64,000 nt of DNA from the NCBI RefSeq assembly GCF_029892425.1, contig NZ_JARXWB010000010.1, positions 1-64,000 on the forward strand. The letters are read 5' to 3'. The notes under the pieces are model-generated. The model was not told the DNA's origin. It made no database searches and saw only the letters and a program-made list of their open reading frames with translations. This DNA comes from Bradyrhizobium sp. BR13661 (lineage in GTDB: Bacteria > Pseudomonadota > Alphaproteobacteria > Rhizobiales > Xanthobacteraceae). Positions 52,968 through 61,880 of the stretch are shown here, piece after piece. Position 1 is the stretch's first letter, and each line of letters starts with the position of its first letter. The position numbers and the translations under genes are program-made.

Positions 52968-53202
52968 CGCAGTCTCCCGTCGTATGACGCGATGGTGACA
53001 TGCAAACGCCTTGCCGCAAAGCGCGAAGATCGCTTGTGCTTCACATTCAGGTTAGAGATTGGCGCGTCAGGATTTTGCGTGCGCGCAAAGCTGCCGCGCC
53101 GCCGCCGCGCTCGCGCCTGACTGGGAGCGCATCGGTGCGATGTGGAGACCGCTCCTCGCCCACTTGCCGGGCGCAATTTCCATGCTAGGCTGACCACATG
53201 GA

Positions 53203-53268
53203 TGGGGATGGAGTCCCCCGACAACCGCCCGGCGGTCGCAGGATCGTGGTGGGCTGATGACTCCTGCT
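53203..53268 (+). ncRNA. Fluoride riboswitch (crcB motif)
   Basis: The sequence matches the crcB-motif pattern: GGGGATGGAGTCCCCCG (P1/P2-type stem), then ACAACCGCC and, 30 bases on, the diagnostic GCTGATGACTCCTGC, whose TCCTGC pairs with the upstream GCAGGA (53238-53243). This RNA senses fluoride. It lies before an intrinsic terminator and the fluoride operon, so it likely switches read-through on when fluoride is present. A second hairpin (GAGGC/GCCTC, 53275-53292) lies between. Confidence 0.88.
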
Positions 53269-53317
53269 CGAGGTGAGGCATTGATGAGCCTCTGCCTTTG
53301 GCGGGAGCGTTTCCAAA

Positions 53318-53338
53318 CCCGCCGATGGCGGGTTTTTT
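53318..53338 (+). terminator. Intrinsic terminator downstream of the riboswitch
   Basis: CCCGCC-GAT-GGCGGG followed by TTTTTT. It lies 25 bp before the operon's first GTG, so termination here would shut off the whole operon unless the riboswitch prevents it. Confidence 0.88.
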
Positions 53339-53362
53339 GTTGCCTGAAACGAAGGTCAGGAC

Positions 53363-54574
53363 GTGACGACGACAACGCCAAACGCTGCGCGCGCCAAGCT
53401 GCCCCGGGGTATCTGGGTGCTCGGCTTCGTCTCCATGCTGATGGACATCTCGTCCGAGATGATCCACGCGCTGCTGCCGGTCTATCTCGTCACCGTGCTC
53501 GGCGCGTCCACCCTCACGGTCGGCTTCATCGAGGGCATCGCCGAGGCAACCGCCGCGATCACGAAGATCTTCTCCGGCGCACTGTCCGACTGGCTCGGAC
53601 GCCGCAAGCTGCTGGCCGCCCTCGGCTATGGGCTGGCTGCGCTGACGAAGCCATTGTTCCCGCTCGCGCCCAGCGTCGGCTGGCTGGTCGCGGCGCGCTT
53701 CATCGATCGCGTCGGCAAGGGCATTCGCGGCGCGCCGCGGGATGCGCTGATCGCCGACATCTCACCCGCCGGCCTGCGTGGCGCCAGCTTCGGCCTGCGG
53801 CAATCACTCGACACGGTCGGCGCCTTCGTGGGCCCGCTCGCCGCGATCGGCCTGATGTGGTGGACATCCGATCATTTTGCCGCCGTGTTCTGGGTGGCCG
53901 TGGTGCCGGCGTTCTTGTCCTTCGGACTGATCGCATTCGCAGTGAACGAACCCGCGCCGGACGCAAGCCGGGAGCCCGCGAAAAACCCGCTCAACACCGC
54001 CGCGATGCGGCAGCTCGGGCCGACCTACTGGCGTGTCGTTGCGGTCGGCGTCGTGTTCACGCTGGCGCGTTTCAGCGAGGCCTTCCTGATCCTGCGCGCC
54101 CAGAACATCGGCCTCCATGCGATGTGGGTGCCGGCGGTTCTGGTGCTGATGAACATCGTCTACGCGCTCTCGGCCTATCCGGCCGGCGTGCTGTCGGACC
54201 GGATCAACCGCACCGCCCTGCTCGCGCTCGGCCTCGTCGTTCTCGCAGGCGCCGACCTCGTCCTCGCGCTGGTTCCTGATCTCCCCGGCCTCGCGCTCGG
54301 CGTCGTGCTGTGGGGCCTGCATATGGGGCTGACGCAGGGCTTGCTCTCGGCGCTCGTCGCCGATACGGCACCGCCGGCGCTACGCGGCACTGCATTCGGC
54401 TATTTCAACCTGTTCACCGGCCTTGCGATGCTGGCCGCGAGCGTCATCGCCGGCGCGTTGTGGGATGCCTATGGCCCGGTCAGCACGTTCCTTGCCGGAC
54501 TAGGCTTTGCACTGGCCGCGCTGGTGGGACTGCTTGCCATCGGCAAGGGTCTGGCAATGGAGAACAAGCAATGA
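53363..54574 (+). CDS. MFS transporter of the fluoride operon
   Basis: A 403-residue permease with 12 predicted spans and typical MFS features (GFVSMLMDISSEMIHALLPVYLV, DRVGKGIRGAPRDALIADI, MWVPAVLVLMNIVYALSAYPAGVLSDRI). It starts with GTG after GAAGG. It is the first gene after the fluoride riboswitch, with two CrcB channels behind it (17 bp and 6 bp gaps). The substrate is not known; fluoride, a related anion or a metal-fluoride complex is plausible. Confidence 0.85.
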   Translation: MTTTTPNAARAKLPRGIWVLGFVSMLMDISSEMIHALLPVYLVTVLGASTLTVGFIEGIAEATAAITKIFSGALSDWLGRRKLLAALGYGLAALTKPLFPLAPSVGWLVAARFIDRVGKGIRGAPRDALIADISPAGLRGASFGLRQSLDTVGAFVGPLAAIGLMWWTSDHFAAVFWVAVVPAFLSFGLIAFAVNEPAPDASREPAKNPLNTAAMRQLGPTYWRVVAVGVVFTLARFSEAFLILRAQNIGLHAMWVPAVLVLMNIVYALSAYPAGVLSDRINRTALLALGLVVLAGADLVLALVPDLPGLALGVVLWGLHMGLTQGLLSALVADTAPPALRGTAFGYFNLFTGLAMLAASVIAGALWDAYGPVSTFLAGLGFALAALVGLLAIGKGLAMENKQ

Positions 54575-54590
54575 CGGGGGATCGTTCATC

Positions 54591-54980
54591 GTGCTGAGCG
54601 GATTGATCGCCATCGTGATCGGCAGCGTGCTGGGCGGCTGCGCCCGCTATTTCGTCTCCGGCGCCATCGCGCGGCGGCTGGGCGAGACCTTTCCCTGGGG
54701 CACCATGACCATCAACGTCACCGGGGCCTTCCTGATCGGCATCTTCGGCGCGCTGGCGACCCATCCCGGCTCGGTGTTCGCAACGCCCAATCCGTGGCTG
54801 TTCGCAGTGACCGGCTTCCTCGGCTGCTACACCACGGTGTCCTCGTTCAGCCTGCAAACGCTGACCCTGGCGCGCAACGGCGAGCCCACGCAAGCACTCG
54901 GCAATGTCGTACTCTCCGTCGGACTGTGCCTCGCCGCCGTGAGCTGTGGCTTCCTTCTTACGGACAGTTTTGGGAGCTAG
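54591..54980 (+). CDS. crcB1: Fluoride channel CrcB, subunit 1
   Basis: A 129-residue membrane protein with four hydrophobic spans. GGCARYFVSG, GTMTINVTGAFLIG and GFLGCYTTVSSFSLQTL are the CrcB/Fluc motifs for the dual-topology fluoride exporter. The GTG start at 54591 is used. Paired homologues often form heterodimers. Confidence 0.92.
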   Translation: MLSGLIAIVIGSVLGGCARYFVSGAIARRLGETFPWGTMTINVTGAFLIGIFGALATHPGSVFATPNPWLFAVTGFLGCYTTVSSFSLQTLTLARNGEPTQALGNVVLSVGLCLAAVSCGFLLTDSFGS

Positions 54981-54986
54981 CGGCAA

Positions 54987-55412
54987 ATGAAGACGTCCGC
55001 TGCTGACCGCTGGCGTACCGCGATCCTCTATGCCTGGGTTTCCGCCGGCAGCATCGTCGGCGGCCTGACGCGTTATCTGGTCGGGCTCGCTCTCGACACC
55101 GGCCCCGGCTTTCCCTTCGCGACACTGTTCATCAACGCCACGGGCTCGCTGATCATCGGCTTCTACGCAACGCTGACCGGGCCCGACGGCCGCGTGCTGG
55201 CGCGACCGGAGCACCGGCAGTTCGTCATGACCGGCTTCTGCGGCGGCTACACCACCTTCTCGACCTTCAGCCTCGAGACCTTCCGACTGGTCCACGGCGG
55301 CATGAAATATACCGCCCTCGCCTATATCGCGGCCTCGGTCGTCTGCTGGCTGGTGTCGGTCTGGGCAGGGCATATGATGGCGGGCCGCTACAACCGCTTG
55401 ACCAGGAGTTGA
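54987..55412 (+). CDS. crcB2: Fluoride channel CrcB, subunit 2
   Basis: A 141-residue second CrcB: a GGLTRYLVG, FATLFINATGSLIIGF and GFCGGYTTFSTFSLETF set, with the G-x-C-G-G-Y-T-T-F-S-T-F-S pattern. It lies 6 bp after crcB1 and overlaps no start. Alpha-proteobacteria frequently carry such paired antiparallel forms. Confidence 0.92.
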   Translation: MKTSAADRWRTAILYAWVSAGSIVGGLTRYLVGLALDTGPGFPFATLFINATGSLIIGFYATLTGPDGRVLARPEHRQFVMTGFCGGYTTFSTFSLETFRLVHGGMKYTALAYIAASVVCWLVSVWAGHMMAGRYNRLTRS

Positions 55413-55414
55413 CG

Positions 55415-55756
55415 ATGCAAATCCCCAATCAGGCTGTTTCGCTGCGGATCTTCATCGGCGAGAGCGATCATTACGACGGCAAGCCGCTCTATGAAGCTAT
55501 CGTGCTGGCAGCGCGCGAGCGGCATCTCGCCGGCGCCACCGTGCTGCGCGGTCCCATGGGCTTCGGCAAGTCGAGCCGGCTACACACCGCGAAGATCCTG
55601 CGGCTCTCGGAAGACCTGCCGCTGCTGATCGAAATCGTCGACAGCGAGGACAACGTCAACGCATTCCTGCCCATCCTGGATGACATGATGTCGAGCGGCC
55701 TGATCACCTTGGAGAAGGTACAGGTCCTCCAATATGGTACGAAGGCCGCGAGCTGA
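55415..55756 (+). CDS. DUF190-domain protein
   Basis: A 113-residue PII-like DUF190 protein. SLRIFIGESDHYDGKPLYEAIVLAARERHLAGATVLRGPMGFGKSSRLHTAKILRLSEDLPLLIEIVDSEDNVNAFLPILDDMM is characteristic. The ATG at 55415 follows AGGAG. Proteins of this type often sit next to CrcB genes and likely regulate or sense. It is the last gene of the operon. Confidence 0.87.
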   Translation: MQIPNQAVSLRIFIGESDHYDGKPLYEAIVLAARERHLAGATVLRGPMGFGKSSRLHTAKILRLSEDLPLLIEIVDSEDNVNAFLPILDDMMSSGLITLEKVQVLQYGTKAAS

Positions 55757-55800
55757 TCGCTCCGGCTGGGAACCCGAGCCCGCCGTGTCCAGGAGACGGA

Positions 55801-56106
55801 ATGAACGACACCGTCAGCAAGCCGAAAACCAGGACCAGGACCAAGGTCGAGCGGCCCAAGCTGCACAAGGTCATCCTGATCAACGATGACTACACGCCGC
55901 GGGAATTCGTCACGATGATCCTGAAGGCCGAATTCCGCATGACCGAGGATCAGGCCTACAAGGTCATGATCACCGCGCACAAGCTCGGCGCATGCGTCGT
56001 CGCCGTGTTCACCAAGGACGTCGCCGAGACCAAGGCCACCCGCGCCACCGACGCCGGCCGCGCCAAGGGTTATCCGCTGCTGTTCACGACCGAGCCGGAG
56101 GAATAA
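55801..56106 (+). CDS. clpS: ATP-dependent Clp protease adaptor ClpS
   Basis: A 101-residue adaptor of ClpAP: a KLHKVILINDDYTPREFVTMILKAEFRM motif, then QAYKVMITAHKLGACVVAVFTKDVAETK, the N-end rule-binding pattern. No clpA gene is adjacent; Bradyrhizobium often has more than one ClpS. It starts 44 bp after DUF190. Confidence 0.9.
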   Translation: MNDTVSKPKTRTRTKVERPKLHKVILINDDYTPREFVTMILKAEFRMTEDQAYKVMITAHKLGACVVAVFTKDVAETKATRATDAGRAKGYPLLFTTEPEE

Positions 56107-56110
56107 GGCG

Positions 56111-57061
56111 CTAGCCGCGGCGCACCCGTGGTGCCTTGCGCGGGCTGCTTGCGGGACGCTCCCGAACGTGAGTCCAGAATGCCTCTGCCGCCGGTGTCAG
56201 TCGCGACCTCGGGCGGAACACCCGGATCTCGATCGGTATCTCCCATTCCCGTCCGCCGGCTTTCACCAGCTCGCCCGATGACAGCTGATCGGCGATCAGG
56301 CTTTGCGGAAGCCAGGCCATGCCGCGGCCGGCCTGGACCATGGTGACGAGCAGCTTTGCCAGATGTGACGTGAACGCCGGCTTGAGCTCCGCCTTGAGAG
56401 GTGAAGTCGAGCGGACGGTCTCGAGGATCGTTCCCATGCCTGACTCGGAGCGGTAGCTCAGGAATTGCACCGGCGCGGCCGCCGTTCCCGGCAGCCTGAA
56501 GCGCGGGGCCTTGCCTGATCTGGAGACCGGCACGGATGCCGGGATCAGGCAATCATCGCCGACATGGGCCGAACGGAATTGCGACGTGGTCAGCTCAGTG
56601 ACCACGGCCGGATGATGATGGCAAAGCAGGAAATGCACCTCGCCCGCCAGCAGCATGCGCTCGCATGCCTCCATGTGGTTGGCGACGAGCTGCACGTTCG
56701 GCACGAAGGACAGCGTCGTTTCGATTCCGCGCAGCCAGTCCGGGAAGAACGTCAGCGACAGCGCGTTGGTCGAGGCGAATTTCAGCGCGTCGGATGAGCC
56801 GCGCGCTAGCTCCTGGGCCTCGAGGCGGCCCGCAGACAGGCGGCGGATGATGTCCTCGGCGGTCAGGCGGAACGCATCGCCCGCTTCTGTGAGACTGACG
56901 GCATGCGTCGTGCGCTCGAACAGCGCAGCACCCGCCCACACTTCCAGCGCCTTGATCCTGCGGCTCAGCGCCGGTTGCGAGGAATTGCGCTGCTCGGCCG
57001 CGCGCGAAAAGCTGCGGGTCGACGCCACCGCGATAAAATCGTGCAGCCAGTTGATCTCCAT
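56111..57061 (-). CDS. LysR-family regulator
   Basis: A 316-residue LysR protein. The N-terminal HTH reads WLHDFIAVASTRSFSRAAEQRNSSQPALSRRIKALEVWAGAALFERTTHAVSLTEAG, followed by the effector domain. It is divergent from the leuC-like operon with a palindrome in between, so it likely activates it with a 2-hydroxy acid as effector. Confidence 0.9.
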   Translation of the reverse strand: MEINWLHDFIAVASTRSFSRAAEQRNSSQPALSRRIKALEVWAGAALFERTTHAVSLTEAGDAFRLTAEDIIRRLSAGRLEAQELARGSSDALKFASTNALSLTFFPDWLRGIETTLSFVPNVQLVANHMEACERMLLAGEVHFLLCHHHPAVVTELTTSQFRSAHVGDDCLIPASVPVSRSGKAPRFRLPGTAAAPVQFLSYRSESGMGTILETVRSTSPLKAELKPAFTSHLAKLLVTMVQAGRGMAWLPQSLIADQLSSGELVKAGGREWEIPIEIRVFRPRSRLTPAAEAFWTHVRERPASSPRKAPRVRRG

Positions 57062-57075
57062 GGTGTCCGCCCTGC

Positions 57076-57094
57076 TTATGCAAATCCTGCATAA
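57076..57094 (+). promoter_or_regulatory. LysR-type operator palindrome
   Basis: TTATGCAAATCCTGCATAA is a perfect palindrome (7-bp arms, 5-base centre) 15 bp before the LysR start and 82 bp before the leuC-like start. It fits a LysR recognition site (T-N11-A type). Confidence 0.75.
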
Positions 57095-57175
57095 TCATAT
57101 CATGAGGTGACATTGGATTTCCAGAAGGCCAGCCTGCACCCTCCCTGAAAGCCAGATTTACTTTCGGGAGGCGGA

Positions 57176-58600
57176 ATGTCCGGGCGCACGCTCTACGACA
57201 GACTGATCGACGCGCATGTGGTCCGCAAGCTCGACGATGACGGGCTGGTGCTGCTCTATGTCGATCGCACCGTCCTCAACGAATATACCAGTCCGCAGGC
57301 CTTTGCCGGCCTGCGCGCCGCCGGGCGCAAGGTGTGGAATCCGTCGGCCGCGCTGATGGTGGTCGACCACGTCAACCCGACTGCGGCCCGCCGCACTCGC
57401 CGGATGCCGGATGCCGATGCGACGCGGCAGGTCGACTATTTCGCCGACAATGCGCGCGATTTCGGCATCGAATATTTCGACATTCTCGATCCGCGCCAGG
57501 GCATCGAGCACGTCGTCGCCCCCGAGCAGGGGCTGGTGATGCCGGGCATGGTGATCGCCGCCGGCGACAGCCACACGACTGCTTACGGTGCGTTCGGCGC
57601 GCTCGGCTATGGCATCGGCACCTCCGACATCGAGCATTATCTCGCGACCTCGACGGTGCGTTACCGCCGGCTGAAGACCATGCGCATCAACGTGACCGGG
57701 CGGCCGCCGCTCGGGGTGACGTCGAAGGACGTCGTGATGGAGATCATCCGGCGCATCGGCGCCGATGGTGCCACCGGCTTTGCGGTGGAGTTCGCCGGCC
57801 CTGCGGTGAGCGAGATGAGCGTCGAAGGCCGCATCGTGATGTCGATCATGATCGTCGAGGCCGGCGCGCGCGGCGTCGTCATCGCACCAGACCAGAAGGT
57901 GCTCGATTATCTCTGGGGACGCCCGCGCGCGCCAAAGGGTGAGATGTGGGAGCGCGCCGCCGACGCCTGGTTGCAGCTTTGTAGCGATTCCGACGCCCGC
58001 TTCGACCGGGAGATGACGATCGATGCCGGCGACGTCGCGCCTGTCGTGACCTGGGGCACGAGCCCCGACCAGGCGATCGCGGTGACCGATCGCGTGCCCC
58101 ATCCCGACGGCAATGCCACTGCGGACCGCAAGACGGCGGCGACGCGCGCCCTCGCCTATATGGGCCTGACCGCGGGAACGCCCATCCAGTCGGTGCCGAT
58201 CGATTTCGCCTTCATCGGCTCCTGCACCAATTCGCGCATCGAAGATCTGCGCGACGCGGCCCGCGTCTTCAGAGGCCGCCACGTCGCATCAGGCGTGCGC
58301 GCCATCGTCGTTCCCGGTTCGACCCAAGTCCGCGCGCAGGCCGAGGCGGAGGGGATCGCCAAAATCCTGATCGATGCGGGCGTCGAATGGCGGCAATCCG
58401 GCTGCTCGATGTGTCTTGCGATGAACGACGACATCCTCGCGCCGGGCCAGCGCTCGGCGTCCTCGACCAACCGCAATTTCGAGGGCCGTCAGGGGCCCGG
58501 TGCGCGCACGCATCTGATGAGCCCGGCGATGGTCGCGGCCGCCGCAGTCACCGGCCGCATTTCCGATGTGCGCGACCTGATCCGGGGAGATTTGCCATGA
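57176..58600 (+). CDS. LeuC-like hydratase large subunit (isopropylmalate dehydratase family)
   Basis: A 474-residue aconitase-fold subunit. It has LMVVDHVNPT, GDSHTTAYGAFGALGYGIGTSDIEHYLAT, FIGSCTNSRIEDL (first Cys, about 349) and SGCSMCLAMNDDI (other two), the three [4Fe-4S] ligands. The operon with LeuD-like, a 2-hydroxycarboxylate transporter and LysR suggests a catabolic paralogue, for example maleate or citraconate hydratase, not leucine biosynthesis. Confidence 0.87.
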   Translation: MSGRTLYDRLIDAHVVRKLDDDGLVLLYVDRTVLNEYTSPQAFAGLRAAGRKVWNPSAALMVVDHVNPTAARRTRRMPDADATRQVDYFADNARDFGIEYFDILDPRQGIEHVVAPEQGLVMPGMVIAAGDSHTTAYGAFGALGYGIGTSDIEHYLATSTVRYRRLKTMRINVTGRPPLGVTSKDVVMEIIRRIGADGATGFAVEFAGPAVSEMSVEGRIVMSIMIVEAGARGVVIAPDQKVLDYLWGRPRAPKGEMWERAADAWLQLCSDSDARFDREMTIDAGDVAPVVTWGTSPDQAIAVTDRVPHPDGNATADRKTAATRALAYMGLTAGTPIQSVPIDFAFIGSCTNSRIEDLRDAARVFRGRHVASGVRAIVVPGSTQVRAQAEAEGIAKILIDAGVEWRQSGCSMCLAMNDDILAPGQRSASSTNRNFEGRQGPGARTHLMSPAMVAAAAVTGRISDVRDLIRGDLP

Positions 58601-59196
58601 CGCCATTCCATTCTGTCTCCGGCGCGGCAGCACCGATGACGACGCCGAACATCGACACCGACGTGATCATGCCGAAGATGTTCCTGAAGGGTGTCGATCG
58701 CAGCGGCCTCGGAGACGGCGCCTTCAATCTGCTCCGCTTCACCGAAGGAAAGCCCAATCCCGACTTCGTCCTGAACCAAGACGGCTATCGCGACGCCTGT
58801 TTTCTCATCGTCGGGCCGAATTTCGGCTGCGGCTCGAGCCGTGAGCATGCGGTCTGGGGGCTTCAGCAGCTCGGCATCCGCGCCCTGATCGGCACCAGCT
58901 TCGCCGGAATCTTTAGCGATAATTGCGCCAATAACGGCCTGCTGACGATCAGCCTCGATGCCGCCACGGTCGGCACCCTTGCCGACATCGTCGCGACCCC
59001 CGCGAGCAATCGTCTCACCATCGACCTCGAGCGGCAAACCATCCGCATCGACGGCGGCACCATTCCTTTCCTGATCGAACCGGCGCGGAAAGAGGCCTTC
59101 CTCACCGGGCGGGACGCGATCAGCTCGACGCTCGTCTTCGCCGACGACATCCGTGCCTTCGAGGCACGCCATCGAGCGGACAATCCCTGGTTCTGA
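58597..59196 (+). CDS. LeuD-like hydratase small subunit
   Basis: A 199-residue swivelling subunit: TPNIDTDVIMPKMFLKGVDRSGL, FGCGSSREHAVWGLQQLGIRALIGTSFAGIFSDNCANNGLL. The start overlaps leuC-like (ATGA). Together they make the hydratase. Confidence 0.9.
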   Translation: MTPFHSVSGAAAPMTTPNIDTDVIMPKMFLKGVDRSGLGDGAFNLLRFTEGKPNPDFVLNQDGYRDACFLIVGPNFGCGSSREHAVWGLQQLGIRALIGTSFAGIFSDNCANNGLLTISLDAATVGTLADIVATPASNRLTIDLERQTIRIDGGTIPFLIEPARKEAFLTGRDAISSTLVFADDIRAFEARHRADNPWF

Positions 59197-59241
59197 GCAC
59201 GCATACCCAAGCAAAAACGAAAACGACAAAGGGAGGCTTTC

Positions 59242-60555
59242 TTGACCGACACCACGATGAAGCTGGCGGAGACGACGCCACCATCTACACTTGCAGCGCT
59301 GAAAATCGGCCCGCTGCCGATCACCGTCTATGTTCCGGCCGCGCTCGTTTGCGCCGCCGCGGTCTATTCCGGCAAGCTGCCGAATGACGTGATCGGCGGC
59401 CTGTCGGTGCTGATGCTGCTCGGCTTCCTGCTCGGCAAGCTCGGCCAGACCATTCCGGTGTTGAAGCGGATCGGCGGCACGGCGATCATGTGCCTGTTCG
59501 TGCCATCAGCGCTGGTCGCCTACGGCCTGATGCCCGAGACGGCGCTGAAGGCGATCACGACGACCTTCCGCACCGCCAATTTCCAGTATTTCTTCATCGC
59601 TTGTCTCGTCGCGGGTTCGATTCTCGGTATGCCGCACCGCGTCCTGGTGCAGGGCTTCGTCCGAATGTTCGTGCCGCTGCTGGTCGGCACGCTCTGCGCT
59701 ATCACTGTCGGCATCACGGTCGGGCTGCTGTTCGGTCACAGCCCGAAGGAGACGTTCTTCTTCGTGATCATCCCGATCGTCGGCGGCGGTCTCGCCGAAG
59801 GCGTCCTGCCGCTGTCGATCGCGTACGCGGAGATGCTGCATCGGCCGCAAGGAGAACTCGTGGCGCAGATGGTCCCTGCTGCCCTGCTCGGCAACGTCGT
59901 CGCCATCGTCGCGGCAGGCCTGCTTGCGCGCCTCGCCGAGAAGCGGCGCGACCTCAACGGCCAGGGCATGCTGGTGAAGACAGGCGATGACGACATTCTG
60001 GGTCCCGTGCGATCCGACCACCCGATCGATCTCGGCCTGTTAGGTGCCGGCATCGTGCTGTCCTGCGTGCTGTTCGTGCTCGGCATGGTGCTCGCGCCCA
60101 CTACCGGCATTCCCGGCCCGATCCTGATGATCATCGCCGCGGTCGTGCTCAAGCTGACAAAATTGTTGCCGGCCGAGATGGAGCTCGGCGCCTACCAGAT
60201 CAACAAGTTCATGTCGACCAACCTCACCTTCGCGATCCTCGTCGCGATGGGAACGTTGCTCGTCTCATGGCAGCAGCTCGTGGCGTCGTTCAATCCGGGT
60301 TATATCGCGATCTGCACCACGACGGTGCTGGCGATGGTCGCCTCCGGCTTCTTCGTCGGAAAGTGGCTGAACATGTATCCGGTCGAGGCCGCGATCGTCA
60401 CTGCCTGTCATTCCGGGCTCGGCGGCACCGGCGACGTCGCCATCCTCGGCGCCGCCGACCGTATGGGACTGATGGCCTTCGCCCAGATCGCAACCCGCGT
60501 CGGCGGCGCCATCATGATCGTGATCGCAACGCTGGCGATGAAGGTCGCGTACTAA
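59242..60555 (+). CDS. 2-hydroxycarboxylate transporter family protein
   Basis: A 437-residue membrane protein of the 2HCT/CitS-type: PITVYVPAALVCAAAVYSGKLPNDVIGGLSVLMLLGFLLGKLG, IIPIVGGGLAEGVLPLSIAYAEM and VTACHSGLGGTGDVAILGAADRMGLMAFAQIATRVGGA (a GGxGDV signature). The TTG start follows GGGAGG by seven bases. It likely moves malate/citrate-type dicarboxylates for the LeuCD-like enzyme. Confidence 0.88.
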   Translation: MTDTTMKLAETTPPSTLAALKIGPLPITVYVPAALVCAAAVYSGKLPNDVIGGLSVLMLLGFLLGKLGQTIPVLKRIGGTAIMCLFVPSALVAYGLMPETALKAITTTFRTANFQYFFIACLVAGSILGMPHRVLVQGFVRMFVPLLVGTLCAITVGITVGLLFGHSPKETFFFVIIPIVGGGLAEGVLPLSIAYAEMLHRPQGELVAQMVPAALLGNVVAIVAAGLLARLAEKRRDLNGQGMLVKTGDDDILGPVRSDHPIDLGLLGAGIVLSCVLFVLGMVLAPTTGIPGPILMIIAAVVLKLTKLLPAEMELGAYQINKFMSTNLTFAILVAMGTLLVSWQQLVASFNPGYIAICTTTVLAMVASGFFVGKWLNMYPVEAAIVTACHSGLGGTGDVAILGAADRMGLMAFAQIATRVGGAIMIVIATLAMKVAY

Positions 60556-60606
60556 GTGTGCTATCGCCGCGGTAGGTGATCGGAGAAAAATCATCGGTCG
60601 CCGCTA

Positions 60607-61797
60607 TCACGCCATCACCACCGGCGTTTCCTCCGCGAGCCCGTACACGCGCTGCGCCTTGGAAAATCCCGCGATCGGAAAATCGCCGAGATCGCGCCAA
60701 TCTTGCTGGCAAGCCTTGGCGAAGACCTCCGAGGCGACGACGGTCCGTCCCAGACGACCTGCGATCTTCTCCATGCGCGCCGCGAGATTCACGGCGGGGC
60801 CGATGCAGGTGAAGTCGAGCCTGTTGCCGCCGCCGATATTGCCGTAGAGGATGTTGCCGACATGCAGGGCGACGCCGAAACGAAAACGTTCGACGACATC
60901 GCCGACCGGATGCGCCAGCGCATCCACGCTGGCACGGGCTTCGCGCGCCGCTTCCAGCGTACGCGCACAGACATGGGCGGCATCGCCGACATATTCGTCG
61001 ATCGGAAACACCGCGAGCAGGCCGTCGCCCATGAATTTCAGCACCTCGCCGCCGTGGCTCCGGATCGCGGCCACCTGGCAGTCGAAATAGCGGTTGAGGA
61101 TCTCGACCACCGTCTCGGCCGGCAGCCGGTCCGAGAGCGCGGTGAAGCCGCGCAGGTCCGAGAGCCAGATCGCGGCCTGCATGGTGTCATTGTGGCCGCG
61201 GCGGATCTGGCCGGCGAGGATGCGCTCGCCGGCGCGATTTCCCACATAGGTGTCGAGCAACGTCGCGGCGGTGCGACGCAGGGTGACGATCTCGCTGACG
61301 CGCGCGAGCGGCGCGATGATGGAGCGGATGGTCGCGATGTCGTCATCGCTGAAGCCGCCGGGATGCCGCGTGGTCCAGCTGATGGCATGGATCGAGCCGT
61401 CGAGAAACCGCATCGGCGTCGCGATGTAGTCGCTGACGCCCTCGGCGCGCATGTCCTCCAGGAACGGAAACCGCTTGGTATCGACGTCGTTGATACGACC
61501 TCTGACTTCCCGTCCCTCCTCGAACACGATCCGAAGCGGGCTCCGCGCAAATTCGGGCGTATCGAGAATCTCGAAATCGACGGTGCCGATCTCGAGCTCC
61601 TCGCCCTGCCGCCAGATGAAATTGCGGCCGAAGATCTCGGGATGCAGCGTGCGGATGAAGACGCCGAACCGCCATAGCGGCAGGCCGGCTGCAACCAGCT
61701 GCTCGCAGGCGTCCGAGATCATCTCGGCCGGTCCGCGTGACGACCGGGCACCGTCGATCAGCCAATTGATGATGTGCTGGAGCTCGGAGCTTTCCAT
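60607..61797 (-). CDS. Adenylate/guanylate cyclase domain protein
   Basis: A 396-residue protein. The class III catalytic domain starts WLSDLRGFTALSDRLPAETVVEILNRYFD, then GGEVLKFMGDGLLAVF and GPAVNLAARME, with the two metal-binding aspartates. The N-terminal half has FGVFIRTLHPEIFGRNFIW and resembles a ligand-sensing lead of rhizobial cyclases. It is convergent to the 2HCT transporter. Confidence 0.87.
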   Translation of the reverse strand: MESSELQHIINWLIDGARSSRGPAEMISDACEQLVAAGLPLWRFGVFIRTLHPEIFGRNFIWRQGEELEIGTVDFEILDTPEFARSPLRIVFEEGREVRGRINDVDTKRFPFLEDMRAEGVSDYIATPMRFLDGSIHAISWTTRHPGGFSDDDIATIRSIIAPLARVSEIVTLRRTAATLLDTYVGNRAGERILAGQIRRGHNDTMQAAIWLSDLRGFTALSDRLPAETVVEILNRYFDCQVAAIRSHGGEVLKFMGDGLLAVFPIDEYVGDAAHVCARTLEAAREARASVDALAHPVGDVVERFRFGVALHVGNILYGNIGGGNRLDFTCIGPAVNLAARMEKIAGRLGRTVVASEVFAKACQQDWRDLGDFPIAGFSKAQRVYGLAEETPVVMA

Positions 61798-61880
61798 GGC
61801 CGCATTTGCCGACGAAGTTGTGGAATCGTCAAGCCGCGCGGTGGGCTAGTACCGCGGCATGAAAGCTTCACGCGAGAGCG

